Below are positions 9,876-22,400 of a DNA stretch of 64,000 nucleotides, piece by piece. How positions within the stretch are numbered: position 1 is the stretch's first letter; the number at the start of each line of letters is the position of its first letter. The stretch is taken from positions 7,561,206 through 7,625,205 of the forward strand of contig OZ038459.1 in the NCBI GenBank assembly GCA_964036195.1. Reading direction: 5' to 3'. Below the pieces are notes generated by a model. The model had not been told where the DNA came from. It saw nothing but the letters and a program-made list of their open reading frames with translations, and ran no database searches. The translations under genes were made by a program, and so were the position numbers. This stretch comes from Sphaerolaimus hirsutus. Lineage: Eukaryota; Nematoda; Chromadorea; Monhysterida; Sphaerolaimidae.

Positions 9876-12800
9876 TCAATCGCTATCATCGTCCCATTCA
9901 CTGGTTGGTTTCACTAATTCATCAGTGCCAACTGCGGCAGAATTCTGCACCAACTCCTCCAATTGGAGTCTGGCGTCGCCCCACTCACGCGCACGTTTTT
10001 GCAACTGCGTAGAAATTTTTTGTATTTTTTTGTGAAAGCGACACTTTTAATGGAAATTTTTCAAGTGTGGGGGAAGACGTATATGGTGGGCCTACACACT
10101 AGTTGACATATGTGTGTCAACTGGTCTGTGTCAACTCAGATTTGAGCTTCACGTGTCGCTGAGGTATCTCCAAATGCACGTGCAGCAATGTTGAAAAATT
10201 GATATGACGGCAATTGCATTTGAAGATCGCTGTGCGACACGTGAAGCCAAAATCTAAGTTGACATAGACCTGGTGCCAGTTCCGCAAATTGAGAAGTGAG
10301 AAGTAAAATGGCAAAAGCGAAGTCAAATGGCAAAAGTGAAGTAAGAAAATAGGAAAAAACAAAATGTAATTTCTCTTCGCATTTGCCATTTTACTTCTCA
10401 CTTCTCAATTTGCGGAACTGGCCCCAGTTGACACACGTGTGCCAACTGTGTGTGTGAGGGCTGCCAATATGTAAGCCTCACCTGTGCAGCTCGTTCCTGT
10501 TCAATGACGCTTGTGGAGGTCACGATCGATATAATCGCCTCGATACATTGCTTCAGTTGTTTCACTTTCTCCTGCACTTTACAATCGACTATGAAAAGAG
10601 CAAAATCAACTAAAACCAATCAGTTTGAAAAAAAAAATTGACGACACCTGATCGTTTCCATATAATTCATTCAAGTAAGGGGTCATGCTTCTGGTCGGTT
10701 GGGCACACCGCGCCGCGTAAAATAATGCAGCCAAGGCGATTTGTGTCGGCGCGTACAGCAGTGGCGCGTCGGACAACAGGCACATCTGATGGGGCCGGTG
10801 TGGAATGATGACTATGGTACAGGTAAAATGAATGTGTTGAGTAGGGATGGCCAAAAAAAAGTTTTTTTTCAACGACATGGTTTGAAGGGTTTTATTTTAA
10901 GATAAAACCGTTTTTTTCAAAAGCTCCCATATATGGCCATGAGTTAACATATACAGGTAAATAAGACAGGTGACAGTACTTTGTGATGTTATATATAGCC
11001 ATAGAATGGCTGTGGAGTCATGGGATAGCATTATAAATGGTTATTTCTGTCAAAAATATCCATTTTACATCGAATTATTATGTATATCGCCTTTTGTTGA
11101 AAGTTCATGATTTCAAGTGAAGTTGGTTATTGAAAAGTGCTTAAATAAGGTTATATAAGCAGGCTAACACATTGGTAGTAGTGTTGCACACTGTACAAGT
11201 ATGTCGGGGCACATTGGGTGTATATTATATACTATTTACACTAGCATATCGTGGCTTATTATGACACAAAAGCACAAACAAATGGAAGCTTTTACACTAA
11301 AAATGCCGCAAAAACAATGAAAACAACCACAAATAATAATGTGCATGTGAAATTGCGCGCTTGTGCGCGAAAAAATGCAAAATACCTAGTGCTTAGTACT
11401 AAAAATTTTGGTCAAGGTTTTTTAAAAAACGGTTTCCATGGTTGAAATATAACGTAGTATATAGTTTAAATAAAACGTTTTTTATTAATAAAAACTTTGA
11501 AAAAATACCTTGGCCATCCCTAGTGTTGAGCAAGGGCCACACTCACACCTCGTACTATGTCAAACAAATTTGTGACCGGAATTCATTGTTTTCTAAAATG
11601 TCAATTTTGCAGGGATTGTATATTTCACAAGGCATTTAAATGCTGAAGTGCGCGGACTGGCCTTCAGAGCATTTCTTCATCAAATTTTTTAAAAACATAG
11701 AATATTCGAGGCTGGCATCATTAATAATTATATTAATTAATTTGTTTGTTAATTTTCTAATCAACTGAACAACCGAATTCACATTCAAAAACTTTCAAAC
11801 AAACATTCATAAAATGCTCAGACGCAGGTCTCAAACTTTCCACCTCCCCAATCTGGGCACATCTAGTTTTCAGTGCGACCATGTGCCCTTCGAACGGTCG
11901 CAGCGGGTTATGCACCAAGAGATCATAGTCGATTTCAGCCATTACTACTGGCTCCATTGTGAGAATCTGTTCGGTATTCCTGCAATTTGTATTAAGGACT
12001 ATTTGAAATTGTTGGATCAGCCAAGAAAGTCTTAGTCAAACTTGATAGTGTTCGGAAAATAAAAGTAGAACAGATTTTTCATGTCGTTTCTCGAGAAGGA
12101 AAATTTTGAAAACAGACCGAATAAATGGATATCTAATTTTGAGCATTTCTTTTAAAAACAGTAATTCGTCAACTAAAAACAAATTTCGATCTTGAGAATG
12201 TCAACCGGAATTTATTAACGGTGAAAGATAGCAACAAACCCCATCACGAAATTTTTTTGAATACATTTCTTTTTAAATAAACATCCAACAAGTACCGTTA
12301 ACTGTTATATAAAATACCAACAAAAACAAACACTGAAAAAATTACAAAAACAAAATTCACACTAACTGGGCCTTATTGCCAGTCTTCAAATTGGCCACAA
12401 ACTCATCAATGGTCACATTGAACTCGTCCACCTTGGCAGCGACATAAAAACAGGCGATTATCACCTGCCGCCCGCTGTACTCCATATTACTGCGACGGGT
12501 GAAAAAGCGCCGGAAATAATTCAGCGCTGACCAGCATACGCACGGCCACATTGGGGGTTGGAAAGCTGGGGGGTGTGAAAAACGTTTTTTTTAAATTTTG
12601 AAAAAATCCGGCCCGAAAACGGTCCGTTCACCTACTCAGAGCCTTATTCGGGTCAGGTGAAAACCCAAGCGAGTAGCATGCCACTGTATTTTACGTCAGG
12701 GAACCGAAAAAATGCATCAAAAAGAGAAAATACGAAGTTAAGTCAAGTGAAACCAGAATATTTGAAGTAATCAGGGTTGTGGCAGAAATGCCTGTCACTT

Positions 12801-13713
12801 ACCAACCAACCAAGTTACCAACCACTTGAATTACTAAATAACTTTTGTTGTGACCGAATCGGCCTCTGGTACCATTCCCAGATCCCACGAAATATCAAAT
12901 GCCATACACTCTCCAAGTCATGTAAAATTTTCTTTTATTTTCACTCACTGTTTGACATTTTTCACTGCATTGTAGATAACGTTTGACAGAGTTTGACATT
13001 TTACGTTTACACAGCGTGCGGGTAAAACGCCAAACCACCCACCAACAGCATTCACCCAAACAAACAACGCACATTTCGCAAACTTCAGCCCAGTTTCCGC
13101 AACCAACTGACACAAATCAGTCTCCTCTCGAGCGTCCAACATGGCGCCCCTGATCCGCTCCGCCGTGGACTCAGACCCCCCGCACGCGGACAACACGGAC
13201 TCAGTGTGGGATCTAAAAATGCAGCGTGCGGGTGCGGAAAATACCGTATATCATCGAATAAAACCCCACGGGTATTATTATTTTGTCAGAGCTTGGGGGG
13301 TGGGAAGTTATTCGAGGGGGAAGTTATTTTTCCTCAGAATTTCCACTGTATTAGTTGTATGAATGAATTCCGCCAACTCGTGTAATTAACAGTTCAACAA
13401 CAACAGAAACAAGGTAGTCATGTTAAAATTCGTGTTCAAAAGCATCCAAATCATTCAAAAACACATTGTGAAAAAAACATATAAAAAAACCAGCGAGGGG
13501 GAGTTATTCAAGAGGGGAGTTATTCAAAAAGGAGAGTGATTCGAGGGGGAGTTATTCAAGTGTGATCTTATTCAAGGATAGACGGTAGGCCAGTGAAAAT
13601 CAACTGGTGGAAAAAAATGACCTGGATCGTTCATTTGCAGTTTCTCTAGTTTTTCGGAGCGCTTCCGCGCTGGGAAACGTCCATCTAGTTCGTTGCGAAC
13701 CGGTGGGATACAT
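9876..13713 (-). CDS. CCNH: Cyclin H, regulatory subunit of the CDK-activating kinase/TFIIH
   Basis: Cyclin H binds CDK7 and MAT1 to form CAK, which phosphorylates CDK T-loops and, within TFIIH, the RNA polymerase II tail. Minus-strand exons: 13713-13622, 13212-13073, 12565-12367, 11979-11805, 10785-10648, 10571-10482, 10004-9876. All phases fit and give 320 aa, the family's usual size. Diagnostic pieces: the N-terminal MYPTGSQRTRWTF (vertebrate start MYxxSSQxxxWTF), KVDEFNV, LVHNPLRPFEG, LLYAPTQIALAAL, and an acidic end SEWDDDSD. Both cyclin boxes are intact. The short exon 1 was placed by the conserved start and its AG/GT junction. Intron 4 holds a complete hAT-like element, and intron 6 holds a MITE carrying a family-2 introner. 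Confidence 0.95.
10090..10455. repeat. TTGACA-type MITE in CCNH intron 6, carrying a nested introner
   Basis: The outer ends read CACACTAGTTGACATATGTG and TTGACACACGTGTGCCAACTG. At 10273-10427 it contains a complete family-2 introner. Sister MITE copies (18700, 52360) read AGACCAGTT at the same point, so they show the empty site. Confidence 0.7.
10273..10427 (+). mobile_element. Introner family 2, non-genic copy nested in a MITE
   Basis: It starts GTGCCAGTTCCGCAAATTGA and ends TTTGCGGAACTGGCCCCAG. Its arms are inverted repeats of GAGAAGTGAGAAGTAAAATGG. It is flanked by CTG on the left and CAG on the right. On the plus strand it lies antisense to CCNH, so here it cannot act as that gene's intron. 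Confidence 0.8.
10842..11522. mobile_element. hAT-like MITE (TAGGGATGG family), CCNH intron 4
   Basis: The ends are TAGGGATGGCCAAAA and CTTGGCCATCCCTA, with an exact 8-bp duplication GTGTTGAG. The interior is shared with copies at 15900-16600, 21858-23354, 46505-47185 and 56571-57183. Confidence 0.88.
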
Positions 13714-14216
13714 GGCCGGCTAGAAGAAAGGTACAAGGTGGTTTTATTAATGAATTTTACTGTGAAATTTATATGGGTGAATGTTTTTACTGAGTTCTGG
13801 AGGTATGATCTCGCGAGATCGGAGATCAATATTTCACTAGTCAAGTTTTTTTTATAAAAATGAATGTTGATTTTTTTAAATGGTTATAATTTTTAATTTG
13901 ATTTTTAATTGGTCTACAGTGGATACACAAACTCGCCTACTCAATTTTGTGATTTTACTGAAGAATATTTAGTACATAAATATTGAAATACAATAAAACA
14001 TTTTTTCTTGCTGCGTAATGATAAGCATTGACTACGGACAAGAAAAATGTCGAATGTGCGAATATTGAGCGAAAAAAATGAGCTTGTGTAGGCACTCGCA
14101 TAAACACACATGAAAGCATGAATGGTCAAATAAACTGCTGTATATTATATCACACAGAGAGATCGGTACCAAAACGCGGTAAAAGAACATCACATGTCGT
14201 CAACCACAAAAGAAGA
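13714..14216. other. CCNH promoter / TRNAU1AP 3' spacer
   Basis: AT-rich spacer between the CCNH start and the TRNAU1AP stop. No gene or strong repeat was seen in it. Confidence 0.5.
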
Positions 14217-17200
14217 TCAACTCTGATAAAATTGTTGAGCATTAAGACTGGCTCCATTAGCATATGGACTCAATCCACTATCACCCATGGCAAAATAAAG
14301 CTCTTCGCTATTTTGCATAAACTCCCAGTTTTGTTCGTGATCTGGTCGCTGATCGATGTAGTCCTCCGGTTGCAAATCTGGATGTACACGCTCGTACTTT
14401 GGCTCCGTTATGTGGTCGGGTCTCCCAGCTGATAATCTGTTTGTGGAAGAGAAGGTAATTTGAGGTGCACCGTGCACGGCACGTTTTTTTCCTCACTTGG
14501 ACGGATTCCAGATGTGGAGACAAGAATGCTTGACAATGTAGAAAAGGCTTGCATAACGCCATGCATATTATGAACAAGTTAAAATTCGTCTAAGTGCATT
14601 CGATCAGATGTGATTGGGGACATTTATTTTTGTTTGAATAATATCGGAAAAAATCGATTCCAGGTACTTTTCCCCCCGTGGACAACTTGCCCCTGGAGTG
14701 TGTTGTATTAGCGTTTTGTCCGTGTTGCATGAGCGTTTTGTCGTGTTGCGTTAGCGTTTTGTCGTGTTCCATTAGCGTTATGTCCGCACGGACATAACGC
14801 TAATGCATCACACCACGGGGGGAAGAAGTCCATGGGGGGAAACGTGAAGTTAACGGAAAAAATCGTGGCGTGGGATTAAAATCGACGCGGAAATTAAAAT
14901 TATCACTACGTTTTCGTCGCACCCCCCCCCCCCCCCAAACGAGTGTGCCAAGCGAAAAAAATGAACGCACCTCGCATCGAAGAATGATGGCCCATTAGAA
15001 TTCTGATCGTCGGGCTTCTTAGCACCATGAGGCAGCTGAGTTTCACCCAGGGCGCTGGGCATTGAACGGACTGCGTTCGAATGTAAGAAATTAATACCTG
15101 CACTCTAACAGTCTAACATCATAACTGAACAGGCGGATCGCTATACAATGAATGATACCGTATTTTAATGTATAAGGTTACGTAAAAAACTGCACCAAAT
15201 TCACACAGTATACTAAGCGAACCGCAAAGTATGCGCGGAATCCTACCATAATTTCATGAACAAAATCTTGCGATAAATCTCGTTTTTAATTAATCCATAG
15301 TAAAAACGAAATATTATCATGAAAAAACTGTACAATTTTTGGTTCATTATTCAGATGGGTTATGGTATTTAGCTTCCATACTTAGTGTGATATCCGCCGA
15401 GTATAGCAGCAATGTGATAAGAATAACGAGAAATTTTTTGATGTTTTTTTCCCTCATATTCATATAGGTTACGGTAGACGTCAACTCAACGCACTATCAA
15501 CGGCGGGCAGCGGGGGCATCTCGAGCCCCACTTGAGCCATCTGCTCCCTCTCATACTGCTGCGCGTGAGTCTGCTGTTGCTGTATCTGCTGCTGCATCAG
15601 CTGCATCTGGCTGCGCTGGTCGTGCACCTCCCACTGCCCGCTGGCGTAGTAGTCCTTGTGCTGGTTGTAGTACTGCGAGGGGTCGTAGGCGGCCGAGGCG
15701 AAGAAGGCTTGGCGGGGGCCACGGTAGCGGGGGGCCGCCACGCGCAGGATTAGGTGTCTGGGGGTTGGGGGTTGGTGTGGGATTGGGTGAAATGAATGCA
15801 GAACCACGATATAAATCGGTTTTCCAGCAAAGTTTTCATAAATTGAATTATTTTTGCAAAACGTTTTCAGAACACTGAGCTCAAGATAGATCTCGAAACT
15901 AGGGTTGGCCGATGTTTTCTTAAACGTTTTTTTTATTTAAACATGACGTCCGAAATGTTTGTTTTTTTAAAAACATCGACCGAAATTTTTAGTACTAAGC
16001 ACTAGGTATTTTGCAAAATTTTTGCGCGCAAGCGCGCAATTTCACACACAAATTGACATTGGTGGTTGTGTTCATTGGTTTTGTGGCATTTTTAGTATCA
16101 AAGTATCCATTTCTATGTGCTACCATGGGTTAATAAGCCACCATATGCTGCTGTACTATATAATATTGAGGTAATATGCTTCCATGTACCTCCACAGTGT
16201 GTAACTTCACTCCCAAAGTAACAAGCTCCTTTTATAACCTTGTTTGATCACTATTCCGTGCCAAACTTTACCTGAAGTCACGAACATTCGACTATAAGGC
16301 GATATACGAACGATATGTCGACGAAAAATGCATATTTTTGACACAAATCACCACTTATAATGCTATCCCATGGCTCCACAGCCATTATATGGTCATATAT
16401 AACATCACAATGTGATGTTTTGATGTGAGTATTGCCACTGTCTGATATACCTATATATGTTGACACAAGGTCATATCTGGGAGCTTTTTAAAAAAACGTT
16501 TTTTATTTTAAAAAAACGTTGTTTTTTTTAAAAAACGTTGTTTTTTTTAAAAAACGTTGTTTTAAAAAAAAAACATCGAGTAAAAAAAAAACATCGAGCA
16601 CATAAATAGAGCACATATATTTAGTACAAATATAGTTGAAAATAGGCAATTAAACGCATGGAATTAGTTATTTTGTAGGTGAATATCTAAAAAGTGTAAA
16701 AAAAAATTGCAAAAATCGGGTAAAATTTCGCAAAAATCGCTCCAGAAGAGCTGAGCGGCCTCCGGGATAGATAGATAGCTGTTTGTAGTAAGGGGTAGCC
16801 CCCACCCATTCGAGACCCCCGGACTGAACCCCTCAACCAAACGACTCACTTCCCCAACACCGAAGTGCCAGTCATATCCCGAACGGCCGCCTGCTGGTCG
16901 TGCGCGTCTGCGAAGCGCACGGTGCCCGAGCATTTGGACGCGCCGTCGGGGTGCCGCATCACTTTGGCGCCCTTGCACGAACGGTAGCGCTCGCCGAACA
17001 GCTGAGAGTGCGTGTGGTTTGTGGAATGCGGATGTAGTGATGGAATGGCGCCTACACACTAGGGATGGTCAAAAATGTTTTTAAACGACCCTGTTTTTTA
17101 CACTTAAACGATTTTTTAAAAGCTCCCAAATATGGTTATGGGCAGGGACGTACGCAGGATTTGAAATACACGCACGGTATGAAATACGCTCCGTATACAA

Positions 17201-18346
17201 TCCGCCCCCCCTCGCAAAAAAAACACTTTTTTTAAAAAAGGACGGTTATAAAAACATCAGCGATTCCTACTACACACACTAGTTTTCACCGTGACTTCGT
17301 GGGAAAACTGTGGGAAAAATTTTTTATTTCAAATGCAGATTAATCAACACGATTGAATCATTTAATTTAATTTTAATGTTAATTTAAATTACTCAAAGTT
17401 TAAATCTGAAAATTTGAAAACTATAACACATATAGCATACAATAAGAGTGGGCTGAATGTCGCCATTTCAATTTTCACAGAAGTCACGGTGATAACTAGT
17501 GTGTGTAGGTAGGGCCATTGGCGCTGCGGTGCTGGCGTCGTTTTAGGAGGTAAAGGGCGCCGCACCATGGCACTTAACACCATTTTTCTGGCCCTTTTCC
17601 ATCACTATGTACATAGATAACACTTTTTTAGTTTTTGAATTAAATTTTTTTCATCTGTATGATATTTTAGTCAACTATACGTGATACATAAATGCATACA
17701 GAATCAATATTTGTAATATCTATACTATACATTTTACCGCAACCGTTGACAGGAACACCTTCATAAGTACATCCCTCAAATTAAAATTGGCTGGCACCAC
17801 GCCAACAAACCATAAAAAGTCCATTGTCGTCAATCTCCGGCGGCAAATTCATTACCATCACATTGTACTCAGTGTAGGGGGCCGACGCGTTCGTGGAGAA
17901 CGATAAATTGAAGACAACAGGAGGTCGGCTTTTCGGAATAACCTGGAAAAAGTGAAAAGAAAATTCGGGACGACAAAAAATGGTTTAAGTTGTCTAAAAA
18001 GGTGCTACCTTTCCATTAATATTGAGCATGGCGCGCCTGGCCGCGTCCGGGTCGCTCATTTCTATGAAGCAATAGCCAGCCGGCCGGCCGGAATATTTGT
18101 CATACACCACTTTTATAGCCTTGATCTCTTCGCCCATTCGATGGAAAGACTGACATTTTTGAAACGCTTTTAAAATAGCACGTTGAAAAAAAACGACAAA
18201 AAAACAAGTCAAGCCAATTTTACCTCAGCCAAAAAATCCGCATTCATGTACGGCTCCATGTCGCCCATCCACAAAGTTCTGTCTTGCTCATCCTGAGATA
18301 CAGTGGAGGGAAGACCGCGGTTAATCAGCGTCGTGCGACCGGCCAT
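14217..18346 (-). CDS. TRNAU1AP: tRNA selenocysteine 1-associated protein 1 (SECp43)
   Basis: SECp43 binds tRNA-Sec and promotes its modification and use in selenoprotein synthesis. Minus-strand exons: 18346-18224, 18149-18009, 17942-17811, 17001-16850, 15757-15495, 15070-14971, 14436-14217. All phases are consistent and give 376 aa, longer than the vertebrate protein of about 287 aa. RRM1 begins LWMGDMEPYM (residues 25-34) and contains PAGYCFIEM. RRM2 (about 114-190) carries YNVMVMNLPPEIDDNGLF. A Tyr-rich part (SQYYNQHKDYY) is followed by a Gln-rich insert. The end FMQNSEELYFAM matches the family's FMEQSEELYDAL. The start was chosen because RRM1 follows directly; upstream in-frame Mets exist. 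Introns 3 and 4 are filled by MITEs. Confidence 0.95.
15900..16600. mobile_element. hAT-like MITE (TAGGGTTGG family), TRNAU1AP intron 4
   Basis: The left end is TAGGGTTGGCCGATG, preceded by CTCGAAAC. The interior is nearly identical, in opposite orientation, to 21858-23354. The right end decays into repeats of AAAAAACGTTG and AACATCGAG, and no matching target duplication was found. Confidence 0.7.
17052..17520. repeat. CTACACACACTAGTTTTCACCG MITE with hAT insertion, TRNAU1AP intron 3
   Basis: The outer element pairs CACACTAGTTTTCACCGTGAC with CACGGTGATAACTAGTGTGTG. A sister copy without the insert is at about 40104-40347. Within its left end, 17060-17269 is a TAGGGATGG element bounded by an exact 8-bp CTACACAC duplication. 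Confidence 0.75.
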
Positions 18347-19430
18347 TTTCTGCAGTTGTTTTTCTTTAAATGGTGCATGTATTTTGCGTAGATATTTTGC
18401 CCAAAGGTACTTTTTTAGTATACATGCCATATGATGTCCGTCATGCCGTATGATGTCTTGGGAACTTGCCAACAGATTTGGATAGAGTCGAAATAAAAAA
18501 AAATAGATAGAATTACATCGTCGCTGGCGATTGCGAACAGGCGCGGTGTGCTGTACGCGCGCGCTGACGACACATATTGTCAACTCAGATTTCGGCTTCA
18601 CCTGTAGCAGATGCTCCAAATGCACATGTGGCAACGTTGAATAGTAAACCTTACCGCATGTGGAGATCGCTCTGCGACACGCGAAGCCGAAATCTGAGTT
18701 GACACAGACCAGTTAACACAAGTGTTCGGGATATTTCAATTTCCAACTATAAGCGGCCCACTTAATTGCATTCTGCGGCCATCGTCGGTGTCGCGTGTGA
18801 AAATCCTGCGTCTTTTATATTACGCAGCCCGGGAATTTGGCAGCAAGCCAAGTTTAAATACGTGGTACGATCCGCAAACAGAGCGGATCATTTTAGGTTC
18901 GTTGGGCTAGGTCCAAGTTATCATTTGCTTATTGTACTTTGTATGGTTTCCCCCAATTTTTGCTCAAAATCGCTCGAATTTGCTGCATTTTGCCAATTTT
19001 TACTTGATAATAGCCTATTTTGTCCATGGTTATATACACTAGTTTTGCCATGTTTTTTTGTGTTTTTGTTTATTTATAGCGATTTCGAAATTTTTGACCG
19101 GCTGCCAAGTAAACATACGGGTATCTCTGCATATTATTGTAACACTTTGCAAAGATTTCACAACAAAAAGATAATTGTGCGGGCCGCGGGGGTCGTGCTC
19201 AATTCTTATGGCAACGATATAAACGTGGTCCCAAAACCTTTTACTACGAATACGAATATAAGCTACTTGAGAAAAAAATACAGCATTTAATGTGAAACGT
19301 CATGTCCACTTTACGATCTCCAGTGATCTGTTCCAAAGTACTGTCCCCTTCACCATACTCAGAATAATTGAACACAATCACAGTGTGCCCAAATTACAAT
19401 TTACGTGATATCGCAGTAAATAATTTTAAA
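18347..19430. promoter_or_regulatory. Divergent promoter region between TRNAU1AP and CTU2
   Basis: The two start codons face away from each other across 1,084 bp. A TTGACA-type MITE occupies about 18555-18725 and the rest is AT-rich. No clear TATA box or initiator could be assigned. The shared-promoter role is inferred from orientation only. Confidence 0.4.
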
Positions 19431-22400
19431 ATGGCCGCGCGTCGCCCAAATCTGCCGCTGGGAACTGTGCCCGTTTCCGCCACAGAAAGAGACGGTCATT
19501 TTTCCTCCGATGGGCTAGTGGCGGCTGCGGCGGGCGTAATCAATTACTGCGTCAAATGCGACAAGCCGCCCTGTTTCAAGGCGGACGGCTCGAACGCCGC
19601 TTACTGCAGGACTTGCTACTCTGATATGGTTCGTTTACCTGTTTTAGTCGCGTGGCCACTGGAAGTCGTGTGTCTTATAGTCCACTGACCGCTCACCTTA
19701 CAATGAAAACTGTCATATCCCATCTGAATATTTAAACAACCTTAATTTTTCGTCATATTTGTCGCGCTGCTTCCACTTTAGGTGCAATTTGCTGCAGTTT
19801 TCATTTGACATTATTAATCAAAATATGGTATCATTCACTGTATAGCGATCTGTCTGTCCAGGCTAACTTTGTTTTACAAATACAGGTGCGGCACAAATTT
19901 CGGTCGGCACTTGGAAAGCGGCGACTTTTGCGCGCGACTGGGGGACAAGCGCAGCCGGTCGTTGTGCAGTTTGAAGGCGATCACGCGTCGCTGGCTATGC
20001 TTCACGTTATTGCACTGGTAGGTTTCATCTACCGAATGCCAGTCCCAGATCCTGTAAAATACTCGCCATTTTCCAGGGCATTGTACATGACTTTTGACAC
20101 TTTGCATGACATTTGACATTTTACAGGGTCTTTGACTGCCCTAGGCTCTGGGTTTCGCTTGGCAAATATTTGATGAATACCGTATTTCCTCGTAATACCC
20201 CCCTTGAAGGGTTCAGTGTACTTATTATTCTACAGTAATCTGACAATGACGCGCGTCTGTTTGGCAGACGCGCGTCCGCTTGATGCAATTTACGCTTTAC
20301 GTTTGCAATCGTCGAAAAAACCAACCCCTGCACGCACCAATAAATAGGAGCATGCGCGATGGACTTGCGTGTGGCACAGTTGTTTCTTTTCAGCAATAAT
20401 TTATACATTGTGATGCAATGGCTGTGAGGTCGCCGACCGCAGTGTGGGCGGGGGATTATGGGCGATAATCCAGCCGTAAAAGTAAATTAGTCTCGTAGAA
20501 GAGTATATTCCAAAACACATTTTAAAATGCACAATTAAGGAACTTTTAAGGAAAAACGATTTTTATGGTAATTCTGAGCGGCTAAAATTCTGCCAATTAT
20601 TACTGACACCTTTTGACTAATGAATGTTATCTGCACAATCACAATCAAATTTCGACGTTTTTTTCAATTTATTTGTCCTTCAATTTTTAATAAACAAAGG
20701 TCAATGCTAATTATTAACATCAATCTCTATGTAGAGTGTAAATCTGATGTGAACAGATGCACCGACTAAGTTCACATTGAACTTCGTCCGGCTGCATGAC
20801 GTATAGCAACCACACGAAAAGCAACTAGAACGTAAAGCAACTAATTAGTTGCCAATTAGTACATGAAAAACATTCAGAGTTGCTAATTAGTAGATTTGGT
20901 TGCTATTTCATACATTGAAAAAACCCATGCGTCAGCGGCGCGACGCAACAAAATCGGCAGAGCAAAAGCACTCATCAAAGGTGCCGCGTATGCGTCTAAA
21001 ATACAAGTCAAACACGTGGGGAAATAATTTAGCCGCATGCGCCGCAGTGACCGCACACGTCTGAGCGGTATATCAAAGTTCGTTAAAGCTAATCCAATGG
21101 AAATCATGATGGGGAAATATTTTGTGTGCAACAGATGCTTGACTGTGCCAAGAGTCAAGGCATTTTTGTGGTCAGTTTGATTGACGTTTCTATTTTGAAT
21201 GATTTTGCTTCACTCCAAACTGTTATTAATATTGTAATATCGCATTACAGGGTGTCTAAATGGACGATTTTGGACGACTTTCTAAATTTGAAATTGATAA
21301 TTTTGGGTCGGAGTTTGGAACACTATTTTGCTGAACTAGTGTTCCAAAAAGCGACCCGGAATTATCAATTTCGATTCCGGGTCAAATTTCGGGTAGTGTT
21401 TCAGATGGAAAAATAAATAAAAATATTTTTGAACTACCTGAATTTGAACTTTTGTTCTTGCTAATCCGATTATGCAGAGTGTTTGTGTGCTGCATTATGA
21501 ATAAGTTGACAAAAATGTGAGAGAGTTGCTATATCATACATTATTGAGTTGCTAAGTAGTACATAGTATACCACCTGAAAAACAGATGCTGGGTTGCTTA
21601 TTAGTACATGACTGTGGTTGCTATACGTGTGGTTGCTATTCACGTCCGTGCCCTTCGTCCGGCATCACACGCAAATCCATGTCGCATGTGGCTATTTACT
21701 GGCGGAATTGCATGCCTTTGATGAACACCGCGCCGACCCCTCACATGTGAATACATAAAACAGACAGAATGCTATAGGCCGTACGACACGATTGCTATAG
21801 GCCGCACATACGGTATTCAACAAAAGTCAAGCGAAGCCAGAATAATAACTCCACAACTAGGGTTGGAAAAAAAACGTTTTTTTTTAACTCGATGTTTTTT
21901 TTTTAAAACAACGTTTTTTAAAAAAAACAACGTTTTTTAAAAAAAACAACGTTTTTTTAAAATAAAAAACGTTTTTTTAAAAAGCTCCCAGATATGACCT
22001 TGTGTCAACATATATAGGTATATCAGACAGTGGCAATACTCACATCAAAACATCACATTGTGATGTTATATATGACCATATAATGGCTGTGGAGCCATGG
22101 GATAGCATTATAAGTGGTGATTTGTGTCAAAAATATCCATTTTTCGTCAACATATCGTTCGTATATCGCCTTATAGTTGAATGTTCGTGACTTCAGGTAA
22201 AGTTTGGCATGGAATAGTGATCAAACAAGGTTATAAAACGAGGTTGTTACTTTGGGAGTGAAATTACACACTGTGGAGGTACATGGAAGCACATTACCTC
22301 AATATTATATACTACAGCAACTAGGGTTGGAAAAAAACGTTTTTTTTTAACTCGATGTTTTTTTTTAAAAAAACGTTTTTTTTTTAAAAAGCTCCCAGAT

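Noticed and set aside
12367..12565. Suspected 1-bp frameshift in CCNH exon 3, because one frame reads NVAVRMLVSA just before LNYFRRF in another
   Set aside because: Using the acceptor CCCCCCAG/CTTTCC and the upstream donor AAAT/GTGCG, the ungapped frame SFQPPMWPCVCWSALNYF aligns at full family length. No indel is needed.
15900..16600. ORFs of about 62 aa (MSTYIGISDSGNTH...) repeated at 16278 and 22002
   Set aside because: They are identical because both lie in copies of the same non-autonomous TAGGGTTGG element. There are no coding signatures and no transposase motif.
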